Below are positions 25,088 to 33,552 of a stretch of 64,000 bases of DNA, piece after piece. The position numbers were made by a program, and so were the translations under genes. Under the pieces are notes generated by a model that saw nothing but the letters and a program-made list of their open reading frames with translations, was not told the DNA's origin and ran no database searches. Source of the stretch: Alterisphingorhabdus sp038748365 (GTDB taxonomy: Bacteria; Pseudomonadota; Alphaproteobacteria; Sphingomonadales; Sphingomonadaceae). Position 1 is the stretch's first letter. Each line of letters starts with the position of its first letter. Location of the stretch: contig JBCDIZ010000013.1 of assembly GCA_038748365.1 (NCBI GenBank), positions 1 to 64,000 on the forward strand, in the 5' to 3' direction.

Positions 25088-25517
25088 CGCTGGCCCCATC
25101 CTCGATCAATTCAATCTCTTGGAACCGGTTAAGCCCGCAGGCCCCGCGCGGCTGCAACCCTGGACCGACTGGCGAAAGCACTGTGATAATATCCGCCTGG
25201 CATAGCTGGGTCAGAGAGGTGGAGTAGGTGAAAGATTTTTCGTAGCCGAGCCCGCCGCAACGCGCGGACAGATTATTGCGATAGGTTTGGCCGCCATTGA
25301 GCACAAAATCGATGGTATAATCGTCATGGACCACGGTGCGCTTGATCCGCTGGATCGGTATACAGGCGCGGGGTTCGCCGATGAGATTTGCGGCGGGCGC
25401 TTTGCTCTGGCTGCGGGTACTTTCTGTACCATTCGCATTAGCGCATCCCGCTATGGCCAGTGCTGCACAAAAGATCAGCGAAGTATGGGCAAGTGAAAGC
25501 GAGTGCGTCTGCATCAT
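25071..25517 (-). CDS. Small lipoprotein, probably DUF6491 family
   Basis: A 148-residue protein with a lipoprotein signal ending AIAGC (Cys near residue 25). The mature part has five further cysteines in the order ACIPIQRIKRT, SARCGGLGYEK, TQLCQADIITV and RGACGLNRFQEIEL; this cysteine and hydrophobic pattern resembles DUF6491 proteins of sphingomonads. Function is unknown. ATG 25517 has AGGAG five bases upstream. It overlaps the L,D-transpeptidase gene, suggesting an envelope role. Confidence 0.7.
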   Translation of the reverse strand: MMQTHSLSLAHTSLIFCAALAIAGCANANGTESTRSQSKAPAANLIGEPRACIPIQRIKRTVVHDDYTIDFVLNGGQTYRNNLSARCGGLGYEKSFTYSTSLTQLCQADIITVLSPVGPGLQPRGACGLNRFQEIELIEDGASDDAAD

Positions 25518-25622
25518 CCATCTCCTAAGTGTGAGCATAACACATCATGGCCGATGAGCGCAGGCTGAATGTGCTATTGCCGTAGCGTAACAGAGCGCGA
25601 TGGAATGCGTGCTAATCGCGGA

Positions 25623-26282
25623 TCAAGCCGATGCTTTGGCCGCTTTCGGATCAGGCGTCTTCTTCTTGAACCGGCACAGATCGTCCACCGGGCAGCGCCA
25701 GCATTCGGGGGTGCGCGCCTTGCAGATATAGCGGCCATGCAGGATCAGCCAGTGATGTGCGCCGACGCGGAACGGTTTCGGTGTCTGCTTCTCCAGCTTC
25801 TTTTCCACTGCCAGCACCGTCTTGCCGGGAGCCAGCCCGGTGCGATTGCCGACGCGGAAAATATGGGTGTCGACGGCAAAAGTCTCTTCACCAAAGGCGC
25901 AGTTCATCACCACATTCGCGGTCTTGCGCCCGACCCCGGGCAGCGCCACCAGCGCCTCACGATCATTGGGGACCTCGCCACCATGATCACGGATCAGTGC
26001 TTCGGATAGTGCAATCACATTCTTGGCCTTATTGTTATACAGACCGATGGTCTTGATATGCTGCTTCAGTCCCTCGACTCCCAGCGCGACCATCTGCTCG
26101 GGTGTTTTGACCTTTTTGAAAAGCTCTTTGGTGGCCTTGTTGACCCCGACATCGGTGGATTGCGCCGAACAGGTGACCGCCACCAGCAACTGATAGGTGT
26201 TGCCATAGTTCAACTCGGTCTCCGGCTCGGGATTGTCTTCGGCGAGACGGCGATAAAACTCGAATATATCGTCTTTTTTCAT
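25623..26282 (-). CDS. nth: Endonuclease III
   Basis: Nth is a bifunctional DNA glycosylase/AP lyase that removes oxidised pyrimidines. The 219-residue protein shows the helix-hairpin-helix LPGVGRKTANVVMN with the catalytic Lys (GRK), the catalytic Asp in FAVDTHIFRVGNR, and a 4Fe-4S loop C-x6-C-x2-C-x5-C (CKARTPECWRCPVDDLC). The C-terminus is a short Lys/Ala tail. It starts 9 bp after the dapB stop and is probably co-transcribed. Confidence 0.96.
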   Translation of the reverse strand: MKKDDIFEFYRRLAEDNPEPETELNYGNTYQLLVAVTCSAQSTDVGVNKATKELFKKVKTPEQMVALGVEGLKQHIKTIGLYNNKAKNVIALSEALIRDHGGEVPNDREALVALPGVGRKTANVVMNCAFGEETFAVDTHIFRVGNRTGLAPGKTVLAVEKKLEKQTPKPFRVGAHHWLILHGRYICKARTPECWRCPVDDLCRFKKKTPDPKAAKASA

Positions 26283-26291
26283 TAGCTTGTG

Positions 26292-27026
26292 CTACAATCC
26301 CAGCACATCAGGCATTGAATATCGTCCTGCTTGCTTGCCCATCAGCCATTCCGCCGCACGCATAGCGCCCCTTGCAAACAGCGCCCGTTTTTCGGCGCGA
26401 TGGTTGAGTTCTATGCGCTCATGTTCGGTGGCGAAGAACACTTGATGTTCGCCTGCCACCGATCCACCGCGCAGCGAGACAAAGCCGATATCGCCCTGTT
26501 TGCGGGCACTAGTGATGCCGTCTCTGCCGCGATCACTGACTTCGGTGAGGTCCGCGCCACGACCAGCGGCTGCGGCCTCACCGAGCAGCAGTGCTGTCCC
26601 TGAAGGTGCATCGACCTTATGGCGGTGGTGCATCTCGGCAATCTCGATATCCCAATCCTCGCCAAGTCGCGATGCCGCCTCGTGTACCAGATGTGCAAGC
26701 ATGGTGACGCCGAGCGAGGTATTGCCGGTCTGCAAAACCGCAATGCTTTCGCTGGCGTTATCGACCAGCCAGTGATGGCGTTCCTCCAGACCGGTTGTAC
26801 CGATAACTATAGATGTGCCAGCGGCGACAGCAGCATTGAGATTAGCCTCCAATGCTTGTGGCGCGGAAAAGTCGATCAGTATGTCTGCTGATTCGGCCAG
26901 TGCGGTGAGGGCATCCGTGCCGTCATCGGCATCGACACCGCCTGCATAGCCATGCGCGGCCTCGGCAATGGCGAATTTCAATGCCTCGCCCATGCGGCCG
27001 TTGCTGCCGATAATACCAATTCTCAT
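26292..27026 (-). CDS. dapB: 4-hydroxy-tetrahydrodipicolinate reductase
   Basis: DapB makes tetrahydrodipicolinate for lysine and diaminopimelate. The ~244-residue product begins MRIGIIGSNGRMG (NAD(P) loop), has VIGTTGLEERH, and the catalytic EMHHRHKVDAPSGTAL motif with His and Lys. The start at 27026 has GAGG about six bases upstream; a longer frame reaches into the repeat. A palindromic repeat (27059-27152) fills the divergent gap to the sirtuin gene. Confidence 0.95.
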   Translation of the reverse strand: MRIGIIGSNGRMGEALKFAIAEAAHGYAGGVDADDGTDALTALAESADILIDFSAPQALEANLNAAVAAGTSIVIGTTGLEERHHWLVDNASESIAVLQTGNTSLGVTMLAHLVHEAASRLGEDWDIEIAEMHHRHKVDAPSGTALLLGEAAAAGRGADLTEVSDRGRDGITSARKQGDIGFVSLRGGSVAGEHQVFFATEHERIELNHRAEKRALFARGAMRAAEWLMGKQAGRYSMPDVLGL

Positions 27027-27058
27027 GTCTTGCCTCATCCTGTTTTGTAAAACCATAA

Positions 27059-27152
27059 CCGTTCGGGCTGAGCTTGTCGAAGCCCTGTCTTGTTCTTTTG
27101 TTCAAGCTTGTCAAAAAGAAGTACTGTCCTTCGACAGGCTCAGGACGAACGG
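27059..27152. repeat. TTCGACAGGCTCAG-type palindrome, copy A
   Basis: The left arm reads CCGTTCGGGCTGAGCTTGTC then GAAGCCC (27059-27085); the right arm CCTTCGACAGGCTCAGGACG then AACGG (27128-27152) is its inverse. It lies between dapB and the sirtuin gene; the GG at its end contributes to the GGAGTGGAG ribosome-binding site of the sirtuin. Confidence 0.75.
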
Positions 27153-27160
27153 AGTGGAGA

Positions 27161-27877
27161 ATGGCCTCTATCAACAATATCGTCATCCTCACCGGTGCCG
27201 GGATCAGCGCCGAAAGCGGTGTCGCCACCTTTCGTGGGCCCTACGGCCTTTGGGAAGGCCATCGGGTTGAAGACGTTGCGACGCCCGAGGCCTTTGTCCG
27301 CGATCCGATCATGGTGCAGCGCTTCTATGATGAACGGCGGGCGGCGCTGGGCACAGTACAGCCTAATGCGGCGCATCAGGCATTGGGCCGGTTGGATCAG
27401 GAGTGGTCCGGTGAGCTTTTGCTGGTGACGCAAAATGTTGACGATCTGCATGAGCGCGGCGGGGTTGATCCTACCAATGGCGGTCGCCTGCTGCATATGC
27501 ATGGGGCACTAAAACGCGTCTGGTGCCTTGCCTGCGATACGCGATTGGACTGGGAAGGGCCGCTGCTCGATCAGCCGCCTTGTCCGGCTTGTGGTGCATC
27601 GGCGCTGCGTCCGGATATCGTATGGTTTGGTGAAATGCCCTATCATATGGACCAGATTGAGGCTGCATTGGCCGCGGCTGATCTGTTTGTTTCCATCGGC
27701 ACATCGGGCGCAGTCTATCCAGCGGCAGGCTTTGTCCAGATGGCCCGGGCCTATGGTGCCCGCACGCTGGAGCTCAATCTCGATACATCGGAAGGCTCGC
27801 ATCTTTTCCACGAAAGCCGCCGCGGCCCTGCGGGGGAGCTGGTGCCGCAATGGGTGGAGGAGATTCTCAGTGCCTAA
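27161..27877 (+). CDS. NAD-dependent protein deacylase (sirtuin, CobB/SIRT5-like)
   Basis: A 238-residue sirtuin that removes acyl groups from lysine using NAD. Visible are GAGISAESGVATFRG (NAD loop), TQNVDDLHERGG, the catalytic His in MHGALKRVWC, a zinc site of two CxxC pairs (CLAC, CPAC) and PDIVWFGEMPY. FYDERR carries the Tyr and Arg that in class III sirtuins favour succinyl or malonyl lysine. ATG 27161 has GGAGTGGAG directly upstream; a 29-residue in-frame extension would be translated repeat and is unlikely. It overlaps the convergent MAPEG gene by 4 bp. Confidence 0.92.
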   Translation: MASINNIVILTGAGISAESGVATFRGPYGLWEGHRVEDVATPEAFVRDPIMVQRFYDERRAALGTVQPNAAHQALGRLDQEWSGELLLVTQNVDDLHERGGVDPTNGGRLLHMHGALKRVWCLACDTRLDWEGPLLDQPPCPACGASALRPDIVWFGEMPYHMDQIEAALAAADLFVSIGTSGAVYPAAGFVQMARAYGARTLELNLDTSEGSHLFHESRRGPAGELVPQWVEEILSA

Positions 27878-28287
27878 ATCCCGAATTCTACACTGATGAT
27901 TTTCCAGAAAATCCATATGATAAGCAGCGCATAGCTCAGCCAGGTGCCGATTACACCGAGGCTGCGGCCTAGCGGTGGCTTTGCCGGATCAGTCTGATTG
28001 TAAATACCGACAATATGCGCCGCGCGTGAGGCGAGGAATAGGGCGGCAATGGCGGTCAATATCCAGTGATTGGCCGGGACCATTTCGAGTAGCCCAATCA
28101 TGATTACACCGAGTGGTGCATGTTCAACCAGATTGCCATGCGCGCGCATGGCCTTGGTAAGCTCATCCACCTCGCCGTCGCCAAAGGGTACGCCGGCTTT
28201 GAACCGTTCGCGCACGGTGGAAATGGCGGTGGCCAATATCATGATTGCCAATATGGCGGCGGTGAGCGCGGTTACAGGTAAGGTCAT
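27874..28287 (-). CDS. MAPEG family membrane protein
   Basis: A 137-residue protein with four hydrophobic helices. The family signature is RAHGNLVEHAPLGVIMIGLLE (read across about 48-68), followed by ASRAAHIVGIY. MAPEG members include glutathione-dependent enzymes of eicosanoid metabolism; bacterial members are mostly uncharacterised. It faces the sirtuin gene tail to tail with a 4-bp overlap. Confidence 0.88.
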   Translation of the reverse strand: MTLPVTALTAAILAIMILATAISTVRERFKAGVPFGDGEVDELTKAMRAHGNLVEHAPLGVIMIGLLEMVPANHWILTAIAALFLASRAAHIVGIYNQTDPAKPPLGRSLGVIGTWLSYALLIIWIFWKIISVEFGI

Positions 28288-28341
28288 GCTATCCTCCGAT
28301 TTGGATATTTCCCTTTGCTATCCGGTATTTTGGAGCGCGTA

Positions 28342-29103
28342 TCAAGTGTCGCCGCAGGTGCGGCAATCGGGGTCGGGATGCAGTGTGATACTGCGCATTG
28401 TCATGGTCTTGCCATCAATAATCTGCAGGCTGTTGGACGGACGCGACCCAAAATCGGTAATCACCCGCACCGCTTCCATCGCTGCCATGCATCCCATCAT
28501 ACCGACCATCGCACCGAGTACGCCATTTTCGGCGCAGGTATCGCAGTCATCGCTGTCAAAAGCATCGCCAACGAAGCAGCGATAGCAGGGCTGGTTGGGT
28601 TGATATCCTCTGAATACGCCTAATTGACCTTGAAACTGGCCAATAGCGGCAGACACCAATGGCACTCTGTTAGCGACAGCCCAATCATTGATCGCGAGCC
28701 GACTGGCGAAGCTGTCTGTGCCGTCAATCAGCACATCGGGTAGCTTGTCGTCTTGCCATTTATGCTGCGCGGTAAATTTTTGATTATAATAGCTAATATT
28801 GATTTCGGGATAGGTTTTACCCAGCCATTTTGCTGCGCTTTCAGCCTTAGGCTTTCCGATATCGGAATCGCTGAACAATATCTGGCGTTGGAGGTTGCTA
28901 AGATCAACATCATCGTCATCAAATAGGGTGATGCGACCAATGCCGCCCGCTGCGAGATAGGCGAGGGCCGGACATCCTATGCCTCCTGCACCAATCACCA
29001 GTACATGCGCATTGGCAAGCAATGTCTGCCCGCGTCCGCCGATATCGGGCAAGATGATCTGGCGTTGGTAACGGTCCAACTCTGCGTCGGTGAGTTCTCT
29101 CAT
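28342..29103 (-). CDS. ThiF/MoeB/HesA family adenylyltransferase
   Basis: A 253-residue E1-like enzyme that adenylates the C-terminus of a ubiquitin-like sulfur carrier (MoaD or ThiS). The ATP site is VIGAGGIGCPALAYLA, then the FDDDDVDLSNLQRQILF segment with the conserved Arg, KAESAA, and DGTDSFASR. Zinc cysteines are CYRC and CRTC, and there is an extra CDTC in the region after the crossover loop. No rhodanese domain is fused. Whether it serves molybdopterin or thiamine synthesis cannot be decided, as no moaD or thiS is nearby. Confidence 0.87.
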   Translation of the reverse strand: MRELTDAELDRYQRQIILPDIGGRGQTLLANAHVLVIGAGGIGCPALAYLAAGGIGRITLFDDDDVDLSNLQRQILFSDSDIGKPKAESAAKWLGKTYPEINISYYNQKFTAQHKWQDDKLPDVLIDGTDSFASRLAINDWAVANRVPLVSAAIGQFQGQLGVFRGYQPNQPCYRCFVGDAFDSDDCDTCAENGVLGAMVGMMGCMAAMEAVRVITDFGSRPSNSLQIIDGKTMTMRSITLHPDPDCRTCGDT

Positions 29104-29159
29104 GATGCGGCTATAGGGTAGAGCCGGTGCTTATGAGAAGCCCGGAGATCGGATTTTAG

Positions 29160-29221
29160 TTCACGCGGAGGCGCGGAGACGCGAAGAATAATATCTCCGT
29201 GTCTCCGCGCCTCCGTGTGAA
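29160..29221. repeat. CGCGGAG-type palindrome between the ThiF-like gene and dnaA
   Basis: The left half starts TTCACGCGGAGGCGCGGAGA and the right half ends TCTCCGCGCCTCCGTGTGAA; they are near-perfect inverses around an AT-rich loop (GAATAATATCT). It lies 18 bp beyond the dnaA stop, so it can also act as a transcript-end hairpin, though no U-run follows. Related to 13640-13728. Confidence 0.65.
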
Positions 29222-29238
29222 ATCATCATTCTCAGTGA

Positions 29239-30714
29239 TCAACTCTCAAGCTGCTGCAACAGGCTGCGTACATCGCCATCCATGTCGCTGTCACGTTCAC
29301 GCAGATCCTCAATCAGACGCACCGCATGGATAACCGTGCTGTGATCGCGGCCGCCGAATTTGCGACCGATCTCCGGATAGGAACGCGGGGTCAGCACCTT
29401 GGCGAGATACATCGCCACCTGACGCGGACGCACAATCGCGCGTGCGCGGCGTTTGGAGGCCATTTCGCTGCGATCGAGCTTGTAGAACTGGCATACGGTG
29501 CGCTGAATTTCGTCAATCGTAACGCGGCGCCGATTGGCGCTGAGAATATCAGTCAGCTGGCTCTCGGCAACGCTGAGCGACATCGGTTGCCCGGTAAGCT
29601 GGGTATAGGCGATCAGCTTGTTCATCGCCCCGACCAGTTCGCGCAAATTGCGGCTGATGGTACGGGCGAGGAAATCGATCACCTCTTCAGTCAGCGGTGG
29701 CGGCTCCATGCCGTCAATGCGGTGTTCCAATATCTCGCGCCGCAGCTCGACACCGGCGGGCGCAATATCGGCGACCAGCCCCATGGTCAGGCGTGACAAC
29801 AGCCGTTGGTCAACGCCGTCCAGTGCCTGTGGTGCGCGGTCAGAGGCGAATACCAGTCGCTTGCCCGCGGTCATCAGTGCATCAATGGTGTGGAGAAACT
29901 CTTCTTGTGTCGAATTCTTGCCGATGATGAACTGGACATCATCCACCAGCAGCATGTCGAAACTGCGCAGGCGGTTCTTGAATTCCATCACCTCATTGCG
30001 CCGCATCGCCGAGACGAACTCGATCATGAACTTTTCTGCCGAGCAATAATAGATGCGCGCGCTAGGCATCGTCTCGGCATAAAGATTGGCGATGGCGTGC
30101 ATCAAATGGGTTTTGCCCTGACCCGTCTGCGCCTTGATGTAGAGCGGGCTGAATTGCGGCTTGTCGCGCGCGGCCATACGCTCGCCGGCATTGCGTGCGA
30201 GGATATTGTTTTCGCCGACAATGAAATTGGCGAAGGTCATATTCCGGTCAATGCCCGAAGCGCCAATTTCAGCGGTTTCGCTGGTGACGGCAAATTCCTG
30301 CGGGATCGCCTCAATAGGCCGCTCACCCTGAGAGGCGCGGACGCGTTGCATCCGGTCATGCCCCGGCTGGGCGATGATGCGGATCTGGCGCACATCAGGA
30401 CGGGCAATTTTCCAGGCAAGGCTCAGCCGGTCGGCAAAGCGGTCATTCACCCAATTGGCGGAGAATTCGGAGGGCAGACACAATTCCAAAGTACCGGAAT
30501 CAACGCAAAAGCGTCCCGGGGTAATCGGTTTGATCCACTGGCTATGCTGTTGCGCGCCAATATCCTTGCGCAGACCGGCGCTTATATCCTGCCAGTCAGC
30601 CAGCAATTCCTGGCTGCAAATCTCGTCCTTGCTGCCTTCTATCTCGATATTGCCGGTTTCGTTTTTTATTGCCGCATCAACCGCGTTGCCCCCGGTTTTT
30701 GTCGCCATACCCAT
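29239..30714 (-). CDS. dnaA: Chromosomal replication initiator protein DnaA
   Basis: DnaA binds and opens the replication origin. The 491-residue protein has a variable acidic N-terminus, domain I (SQWIKPITPG, LELCLPSEFSANWVN), and the AAA+ domain with Walker A QTGQGKTHLMHA, Walker B MLLVDDVQF and sensor 1 RLVFASDRAPQALDG. Domain IV carries the DNA-binding helix-turn-helix with GGRDHSTVIHAVRLIEDL. ATG 30708 is an alternative start with AGGG at a better distance. It is in the same direction as rpsT and mutM. Obvious 9-bp DnaA boxes were not found upstream. Confidence 0.97.
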   Translation of the reverse strand: MGMATKTGGNAVDAAIKNETGNIEIEGSKDEICSQELLADWQDISAGLRKDIGAQQHSQWIKPITPGRFCVDSGTLELCLPSEFSANWVNDRFADRLSLAWKIARPDVRQIRIIAQPGHDRMQRVRASQGERPIEAIPQEFAVTSETAEIGASGIDRNMTFANFIVGENNILARNAGERMAARDKPQFSPLYIKAQTGQGKTHLMHAIANLYAETMPSARIYYCSAEKFMIEFVSAMRRNEVMEFKNRLRSFDMLLVDDVQFIIGKNSTQEEFLHTIDALMTAGKRLVFASDRAPQALDGVDQRLLSRLTMGLVADIAPAGVELRREILEHRIDGMEPPPLTEEVIDFLARTISRNLRELVGAMNKLIAYTQLTGQPMSLSVAESQLTDILSANRRRVTIDEIQRTVCQFYKLDRSEMASKRRARAIVRPRQVAMYLAKVLTPRSYPEIGRKFGGRDHSTVIHAVRLIEDLRERDSDMDGDVRSLLQQLES

Positions 30715-31490
30715 TGCCCTGATACCTTCCCGCCAAACTCACCCTGTTTTACCACCTGACTGGATAGCACAACCACGTTTCAGCGCCCCGTACGCTGATC
30801 TACTGGGTGTCGGAGGTTGAAGCAAAGCTTCGTGAATATCCAGACACCATGTTACCCAACCAAACACGCCATTTGCAGACACGCAACCGTTATGCGCCTT
30901 TGTGGCGTCATAGACAGATCAGCTTACGGAATCTTGCCCTTTAAATACGCTTGGACCCGATAAGCGCAGGCAATAAACTCTAAGCGAGGCAAAGCGTGAT
31001 GCAGAACCCCAAAATCGTGATACAAATATGTCGTGCGGAAGGCCCGAAAAGAATGTCATCCGTGCCTTCGAAATGAACCTTAAACAGCCCTTGGTGAGTC
31101 GAGCAAGGGCACTTTAGTAAAAAAACTGAAATAATGATTCTTGACAGCAGCTAAGGTATGGAAAAACCTTGATTAGCTATTTAAGTATTTGATTAAAATG
31201 TAATTTTTGCCATGGGTCTGCCGCAAGCCCCTGCGAATCGTAGGAAAAGCTGGGCTGTACCAATTAGTCCATTTTGGGGCTTGTCATAAACGCGTCATCA
31301 AACTGTCAATTGGTGTTTACGCATTTATCCTGATCTATAATAAAGTGACAAGTGTATCTGACAATGTTCTGTCGCGCTTTGCCAATGATGCGTTGTGTCT
31401 CTGGCCATGAAAAAAGGCATGGCGTCTTATCTACGCTATGCCTTAATTATTTTCGGTCGCGCTTATGCGCCCGCACTGTGATAATTGCGT
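30715..31490. other. 776-bp non-coding region between dnaA and rpsT
   Basis: No supported gene. The part from about 31050 to 31400 is visibly AT-rich, with an inverted repeat AAGGT...ACCTT (31153-31170) and a TATAAT at 31336-31341 on the + strand. The rpsT terminator hairpin is at 31410-31444. I found no full TTATNCACA box, so origin function is not supported by motif, only by position. A long dnaA leader and promoter are likely here. Confidence 0.6.
31410..31444 (-). terminator. Rho-independent terminator after rpsT
   Basis: On the minus strand AAGGCATAGCG pairs with CGCCATGCCTT (one mismatch) around a 9-base loop and is followed by six U. It lies 47 bp downstream of the rpsT stop and should insulate rpsT from dnaA. 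Confidence 0.85.
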
Positions 31491-31754
31491 TTAGCCCAGG
31501 GCTGCAACCCGCTTGGTCAGGCGCGAGAATTTACGCGATGCGGTGTTTTTGTGCAGCACGCCGCGGGCAACGCCACGGGCGATTTCCGGCTGAACGGTTT
31601 TCAGCGCGGCGACCGCTTTGTCCTTGTCGCCTGCTTCGCAAGCCGATTCCACGGCCTTGATGTAGGTGCGGATGCGGCTCATGCGGTTAGTGTTGATGAC
31701 CGCGCGGCGATTATTGCGGCGGATACGCTTGCGTGCCTGTGGCGTGTTGGCCAT
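31491..31754 (-). CDS. rpsT: 30S ribosomal protein S20
   Basis: An 87-residue basic protein that binds 16S rRNA early in small-subunit assembly. It starts MANTPQARKRIRRNNRR, has SRIRTYIKAVESACEAGDK and ends ASRKFSRLTKRVAALG, typical of S20. The start at 31754 matches the family; an upstream in-frame ATG (31850) would add residues not seen in S20. It lies between mutM and dnaA in the same direction, the common alphaproteobacterial order. Confidence 0.97.
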   Translation of the reverse strand: MANTPQARKRIRRNNRRAVINTNRMSRIRTYIKAVESACEAGDKDKAVAALKTVQPEIARGVARGVLHKNTASRKFSRLTKRVAALG

Positions 31755-31865
31755 AAATTCCTCGATGTAAATCTGCTGAAACGGCGGCAACTGGGACATT
31801 GCCCGTTCCGCGAAAGTGCGCCGCTTAGCGGGAGTCGCGAGCTTCGTCAACAGTTATCGCTGTCA

Positions 31866-32690
31866 TTAACGCTGACAGCATGGGCAATAAAAGGTCGAGC
31901 GGCCGGACTGGACAATGCGCTTTATCCTGCCGCCGCAATCGGCATATTCAACACAGGGCTCGCCCTCACGGCCATAAGCGCGCCATTGGGTTGAGAAATA
32001 GCCGAGCTCGCCATCAGGCCGGGCATAGTCGCGCAAGGTCGAGCCGCCATCGGCTATCGCTTTTTCCAGTACCAGTTTGATCGCGTCTACCAGCGCATTG
32101 ATCCGCTGCCTCCCGATAAACGCGCCTTTGCGATTGGGCGATATATGCGCGATATTCAATGCTTCACATACATAGATATTGCCCAGGCCTGCCACGACAT
32201 GCTGGTCAAGCAACAGCGCCTTGACCGGCCGCATCCGCCCGGCAAAGGCGGCGGCGAGATGCGCGCCGTCAAAGGCATCACTCAGCGGTTCCGGACCCAT
32301 TTTCGCAAAGGCAGGAAAGTCGCCCAGAGCTTCGGTGGTCACCAGATCGACCGAGCCGAAGCGGCGCGGGTCGTTCAGTGCCAATTGATGCCCGCTCTCG
32401 GTCTCGAGCAGCAAATGGTCATGCTTGTCGAGTGCCTCGGGATCAATCCGCCAGCGCCCGGACATGCCGAGATGAAAGATCATGGTGTCGCCGCGATCAG
32501 TATCGATCAGGCCATATTTCGCCCGACGACCCAAGCCAGTCACAGTCGCGCCCGTCATACGCTGGCGCAGATCAGGCGGCATGGGATGACGCATATCCGC
32601 CCGGCGCGGCGTCACTGCTGTCAGGCGTGCACCGTCCAGCACCGCCGCCAGACCGCGTACCGTGGTTTCAACTTCGGGCAACTCAGGCAT
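31866..32690 (-). CDS. mutM: Formamidopyrimidine-DNA glycosylase
   Basis: MutM (Fpg) removes 8-oxoguanine and formamidopyrimidines. The 274-residue enzyme keeps the N-terminal PELPEVE with catalytic Pro and Glu, HLGMSGRW, a Lys in the turn after ALDKHDHL and the GLGNIYVCEAL helix. The C-terminal zinc finger reads CVEYADCGG then CPCCQR, so the first Cys pair is spaced by five residues rather than the usual two to four, a small peculiarity. Divergent from ubiE; a second oxidative-damage gene, mutY, is at 60115. Confidence 0.95.
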   Translation of the reverse strand: MPELPEVETTVRGLAAVLDGARLTAVTPRRADMRHPMPPDLRQRMTGATVTGLGRRAKYGLIDTDRGDTMIFHLGMSGRWRIDPEALDKHDHLLLETESGHQLALNDPRRFGSVDLVTTEALGDFPAFAKMGPEPLSDAFDGAHLAAAFAGRMRPVKALLLDQHVVAGLGNIYVCEALNIAHISPNRKGAFIGRQRINALVDAIKLVLEKAIADGGSTLRDYARPDGELGYFSTQWRAYGREGEPCVEYADCGGRIKRIVQSGRSTFYCPCCQR

Positions 32691-32745
32691 AAATTGCGCT
32701 TAACAGGCTTTTTATTGCATGCAACTGTCTCTACATGGTGAGCGC

Positions 32746-33501
32746 ATGAACGAGACAAATCCGCAGAGCGACACAGAAACTGTATCCTTTGGCTATCAGG
32801 ACATTGATGCCAGCGAGAAAGAGGGCCGTGTCGGTGCCATCTTTTCCGGTGTGGCCAGCCGCTATGATCTGATGAACGACGCCATGTCAGGCGGGCTGCA
32901 CCGGCTGTGGAAGGATCAGTTTGTCGCCCGCGTCAAACCGCAGGCGGGCGAGGATATTCTCGATATGGCGGGCGGCACCGGCGATATCGCTTTTCGCATG
33001 GTCAAATCCGATGCGCATGTCACCGTCGCCGATATCAATCAGGAAATGCTCGATGTCGGGCTGGATCGTGCGGTCAAGCGCGGCGAAGACCGGCTGGTCT
33101 GGTCACAGCAAAATGCCGAGGATCTGGTGTTCCCGGATCGCAGTTTTGATGCTTATACCATCGCTTTTGGCATCCGTAATGTCACACATATCGATGTCGC
33201 GCTGAAAGAAGCACACCGGGTGCTGCGCTATGGCGGGCGATTTTTCTGCCTTGAATTTTCGACCAGCGAATGGCCGGGTTTCTCAGAAATCTATGACGAA
33301 TATTCGCATAAGGTGGTGCCCAAGATCGGCAAATATATCGCCAATGATGAGGACAGCTATCGCTATCTGATCGAATCGATCCGCCGCTTCCCGACGATGC
33401 CGGTCTTCGCTGACATGATCCGCGATGCCGGGTTCGCTAAGGTAAAGGTCGAACCGATTATGGGCGGTCTGGTCGCGATTCATAGCGGCTGGAAGGTCTG
33501 A
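32746..33501 (+). CDS. ubiE: Demethylmenaquinone/2-polyprenyl-6-methoxy-benzoquinol C-methyltransferase
   Basis: UbiE adds the C-methyl group in ubiquinone synthesis with S-adenosylmethionine. The 251-residue protein has GYQDIDASEKEGRVGAIFSG, SRYDLMNDAMSGGLHRLWK, the SAM loop LDMAGGTGDIAFRM, and AFGIRNVTHIDVALKEAHRVL. ATG 32746 follows GGTGAG; an in-frame ATG at 32719 is less likely. It pairs with ubiB 51 bp downstream in the conserved mutM-ubiE-ubiB cluster. Confidence 0.96.
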   Translation: MNETNPQSDTETVSFGYQDIDASEKEGRVGAIFSGVASRYDLMNDAMSGGLHRLWKDQFVARVKPQAGEDILDMAGGTGDIAFRMVKSDAHVTVADINQEMLDVGLDRAVKRGEDRLVWSQQNAEDLVFPDRSFDAYTIAFGIRNVTHIDVALKEAHRVLRYGGRFFCLEFSTSEWPGFSEIYDEYSHKVVPKIGKYIANDEDSYRYLIESIRRFPTMPVFADMIRDAGFAKVKVEPIMGGLVAIHSGWKV

Positions 33502-33522
33502 CATTGATGTGCAGCCCAACAT

Positions 33523-33548
33523 CTCCCCTCTCGCTTGCGGGAGGGGAG
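33523..33548. repeat. GGGGAGG-family hairpin in front of ubiB
   Basis: CTCCCCTC (33523-33530) pairs with GAGGGGAG (33541-33548) around TCGCTTGCGG. The 3' side is the only good ribosome-binding sequence for ubiB, four bases before its ATG, so the hairpin would hide it when folded. Confidence 0.65.
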
Positions 33549-33552
33549 TAAG

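Noticed and set aside
29806..30759. 317-codon open frame on the + strand across dnaA
   Set aside because: It lies opposite to dnaA and shows no domain; the dnaA frame has all family motifs.
30715..31490. Replication origin with DnaA boxes
   Set aside because: Only weak partial matches (for example TTATCCTGA at 31325) were found, so an origin is not called as a feature.
31859..31879. Terminator hairpin at the mutM stop (GCTGTCA/TGACAGC)
   Set aside because: The stem is perfect but short and no U-run follows on the minus strand, so termination is not supported.
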